Made by a program: the position numbers and the translations under genes. A model generated the notes under the pieces. It was not told where the DNA came from, did no database searches, and saw only the letters and a program-made list of their open reading frames with translations. This document shows positions 6,028-7,322 of a stretch of DNA of 7,322 bases, one piece after another (positions within the stretch are counted from its first letter, which is position 1; the number at the start of each line of letters is the position of its first letter). The stretch comes from Candidatus Poribacteria bacterium (GTDB taxonomy: Bacteria; Poribacteria; WGA-4E; DTYX01), in the NCBI GenBank assembly GCA_012961655.1, contig DTYX01000861.1, positions 1 through 7,322 on the forward strand. Direction: 5' to 3'.

Positions 6028-7322
6028 ATGAATCATTCACTGAGAATAGCATTTATCTGTTTAATCTTTTTTATCAGCGCATTGTTTAGCAGTATGATGG
6101 AAGTATCTGTAGCAAAGGAGGTTGGATTGAAAGAAGACATCGTCGAAGTGACCAAATTGCTGATACAAGAATCAACAGACAAAATAGCGTATTTGGCGGA
6201 GAAACTTCAGCAGTGCAAAGCGATGGGTCAGGACATCACCTACCCGGACGCCGCGCTGGCGGTGGCTGAACTGTTCATCGAGTTCTCTCAACATGATATA
6301 GAAGAATATGAGTTGCGCGAAACCGCCTTGCGTTCTATGCGATATGTGAGTAGAATGCTGGACGCGGCTATCGCGGAATCAGACAAAGTTCTGTCAGGCG
6401 AAGCGAGCTATCCAGACATCCCGGACTGGGATGTTATCGGTCTGCAAATACGGGACGGTGGATTTTGGAGCGGCGATGAGCCTGTGTTCCTCACCGGGTT
6501 CAACTGGGACAGTGATGTGGCAGGCGAGAAACCCAAATTGCTCAAGCGGCTGGGAGTGAATCTGGTTGATGGGATGTTCTGGGGTGAGATGCTCTCCATG
6601 ACGGAGTTCTCGGACAGACGCTTCCATGAGCATGACCGTCCCTATCTCGAACAGATGAAGCGGGAGAACTTTGCAATCGATCTAATGTTGGCTTCCGCTC
6701 CGCCGGACTGGATGTTCGAGAAATATCCAGATCTAAGAGACCCCTCCGCTGGGCATTACACAGACTACGCCATCGACCATCCCGCGCTTCCGGAAGTGCG
6801 CCGTCGCTTTATCAATCATTACGCGCCCCTGTATGGCGCTCAGAAAGCCGTGCTATCCGTAGACCTGTTCAACGAGCCGGCGTTTCTGAAGCCCTCCAAG
6901 TTTTCCATCATCAACTGGCAAAAATGGCTCAAGGACAGATACGGTAGTATCGAGGAACTGAACCGCACCTGGGGCAGTCATTTAGAGTCCTTTGAATCCA
7001 TCACGCACCCTCCGGGAACTCCGGATGCGACACTCCGCCTGTCGAACCCGTGGGAGCAAGCCCCCATCGAGTGGGACAAGCCGGGTGTTCGTGGAATGCA
7101 CTATGACTGGTGCGTGTTCAACAAAGAACGGGTCACTCAGTTTTTCCGGGAGTTCCACGAGAGAATCAAAGCGAACGCGCCACGTCTCGTCACGCATGTG
7201 AAAATCATGATGGGCGGATACTTCACCGGGAGCACGGAGCAACGAGGCTGGCGCATGGACGTGTCCTACAATCGGCAGGGGATTGACGCACAAGCGCTCA
7301 GCGAGATGTGTACGCTTCTGGG
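6028..7322 (+). CDS. Exported GH-A clan glycoside hydrolase, GH42-like (3' end outside window)
   Basis: The frame runs open from ATG 6028 to the window end, giving 431 codons. GAGGG (6017-6021) lies six bases upstream. Residues 1-29 are a signal peptide or signal anchor (NHSLR, then hydrophobic IAFICLIFFISALF). Residues about 33-125 are predominantly helical (IVEVTKLLIQE, YLAEKLQQCKAM, RSMRYVSRMLDAAI), an N-terminal helical domain not part of the catalytic barrel. The TIM barrel starts near 152 (PVFLTGFNWDSD, LLKRLGVNLVDGMFWG). SVDLFNEPAF (277-286) carries N282-E283, the position of the acid/base Glu in clan GH-A. INWQKWLKDRYGSIEELNRTWG (295-316) is typical of GH42 beta-galactosidases and related agarase-like enzymes, and VTHVKIMMGGYF (388-399) is a later barrel strand. 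The nucleophile Glu would be beyond the window. It probably removes side-chain or terminal sugars from oligosaccharides, but the substrate is not readable. It lies 51 nt after the propeller gene. Confidence 0.85.
   Translation, partial: MNHSLRIAFICLIFFISALFSSMMEVSVAKEVGLKEDIVEVTKLLIQESTDKIAYLAEKLQQCKAMGQDITYPDAALAVAELFIEFSQHDIEEYELRETALRSMRYVSRMLDAAIAESDKVLSGEASYPDIPDWDVIGLQIRDGGFWSGDEPVFLTGFNWDSDVAGEKPKLLKRLGVNLVDGMFWGEMLSMTEFSDRRFHEHDRPYLEQMKRENFAIDLMLASAPPDWMFEKYPDLRDPSAGHYTDYAIDHPALPEVRRRFINHYAPLYGAQKAVLSVDLFNEPAFLKPSKFSIINWQKWLKDRYGSIEELNRTWGSHLESFESITHPPGTPDATLRLSNPWEQAPIEWDKPGVRGMHYDWCVFNKERVTQFFREFHERIKANAPRLVTHVKIMMGGYFTGSTEQRGWRMDVSYNRQGIDAQALSEMCTLL

Overview
The window looks like a bacterial saccharolytic locus from an uncultivated, polysaccharide-degrading lineage. 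All six genes are on the + strand with Shine-Dalgarno-like sites. Four of the five large ones that show their N-terminus or their fold are predicted to be exported and to act on or bind carbohydrate. The style (secreted enzymes with PKD modules, DUF4185-like propellers and divergent GH-A hydrolases, without SusC/SusD or a transporter in view) recalls Poribacteria, Planctomycetota/Lentisphaerota or Armatimonadota genomes. This is an impression from protein style, and no marker gene fixes the taxon.

Layout. 1-933: 3' end of a gene for a beta-rich protein, probably a carbohydrate-binding-like domain followed by an Ig-like domain. 998-1252: a very AT-rich small gene for an 84-residue protein with a C-terminal CxxC...CxxC putative zinc ribbon. 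1279-2484: a secreted family-1-like pectate lyase that follows it by only 26 nt. 2485-2659: an intergenic region filled by four small hairpins. These form two inverted copies of one two-hairpin unit, a REPIN-like palindrome. 2660-4696: an unusual fusion of a signal peptide, a discoidin-like beta domain, two PKD domains and a complete inosine-uridine nucleoside hydrolase-like domain. 4732-5976: a secreted DUF4185-like/beta-propeller protein with an Asp-box. 6028 to the window end: the 5' part of an exported glycoside hydrolase with a GH-A (GH42-like) fold.

The short gaps (26, 35 and 51 nt) and common orientation suggest one or two transcription units. The 175-nt hairpin region is the most likely break between them. 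The enzymes could together degrade a pectin-like polymer: the lyase cuts polygalacturonate, the GH-A enzyme and the propeller protein act on side chains or oligomers, and the CBM/PKD modules attach proteins to substrate or to each other. The nucleoside hydrolase does not fit that story and may salvage ribose from external nucleosides, or it may act on another N- or O-riboside-like compound.

Base composition is mosaic. By hand count the small gene is about 28% GC, sampled lines of the pectate lyase gene range from 38 to 50%, the first gene and the PKD region are in the 50s, and the nucleoside hydrolase part is 60-65% in sampled lines. The locus therefore appears to have been assembled from pieces of different origin.
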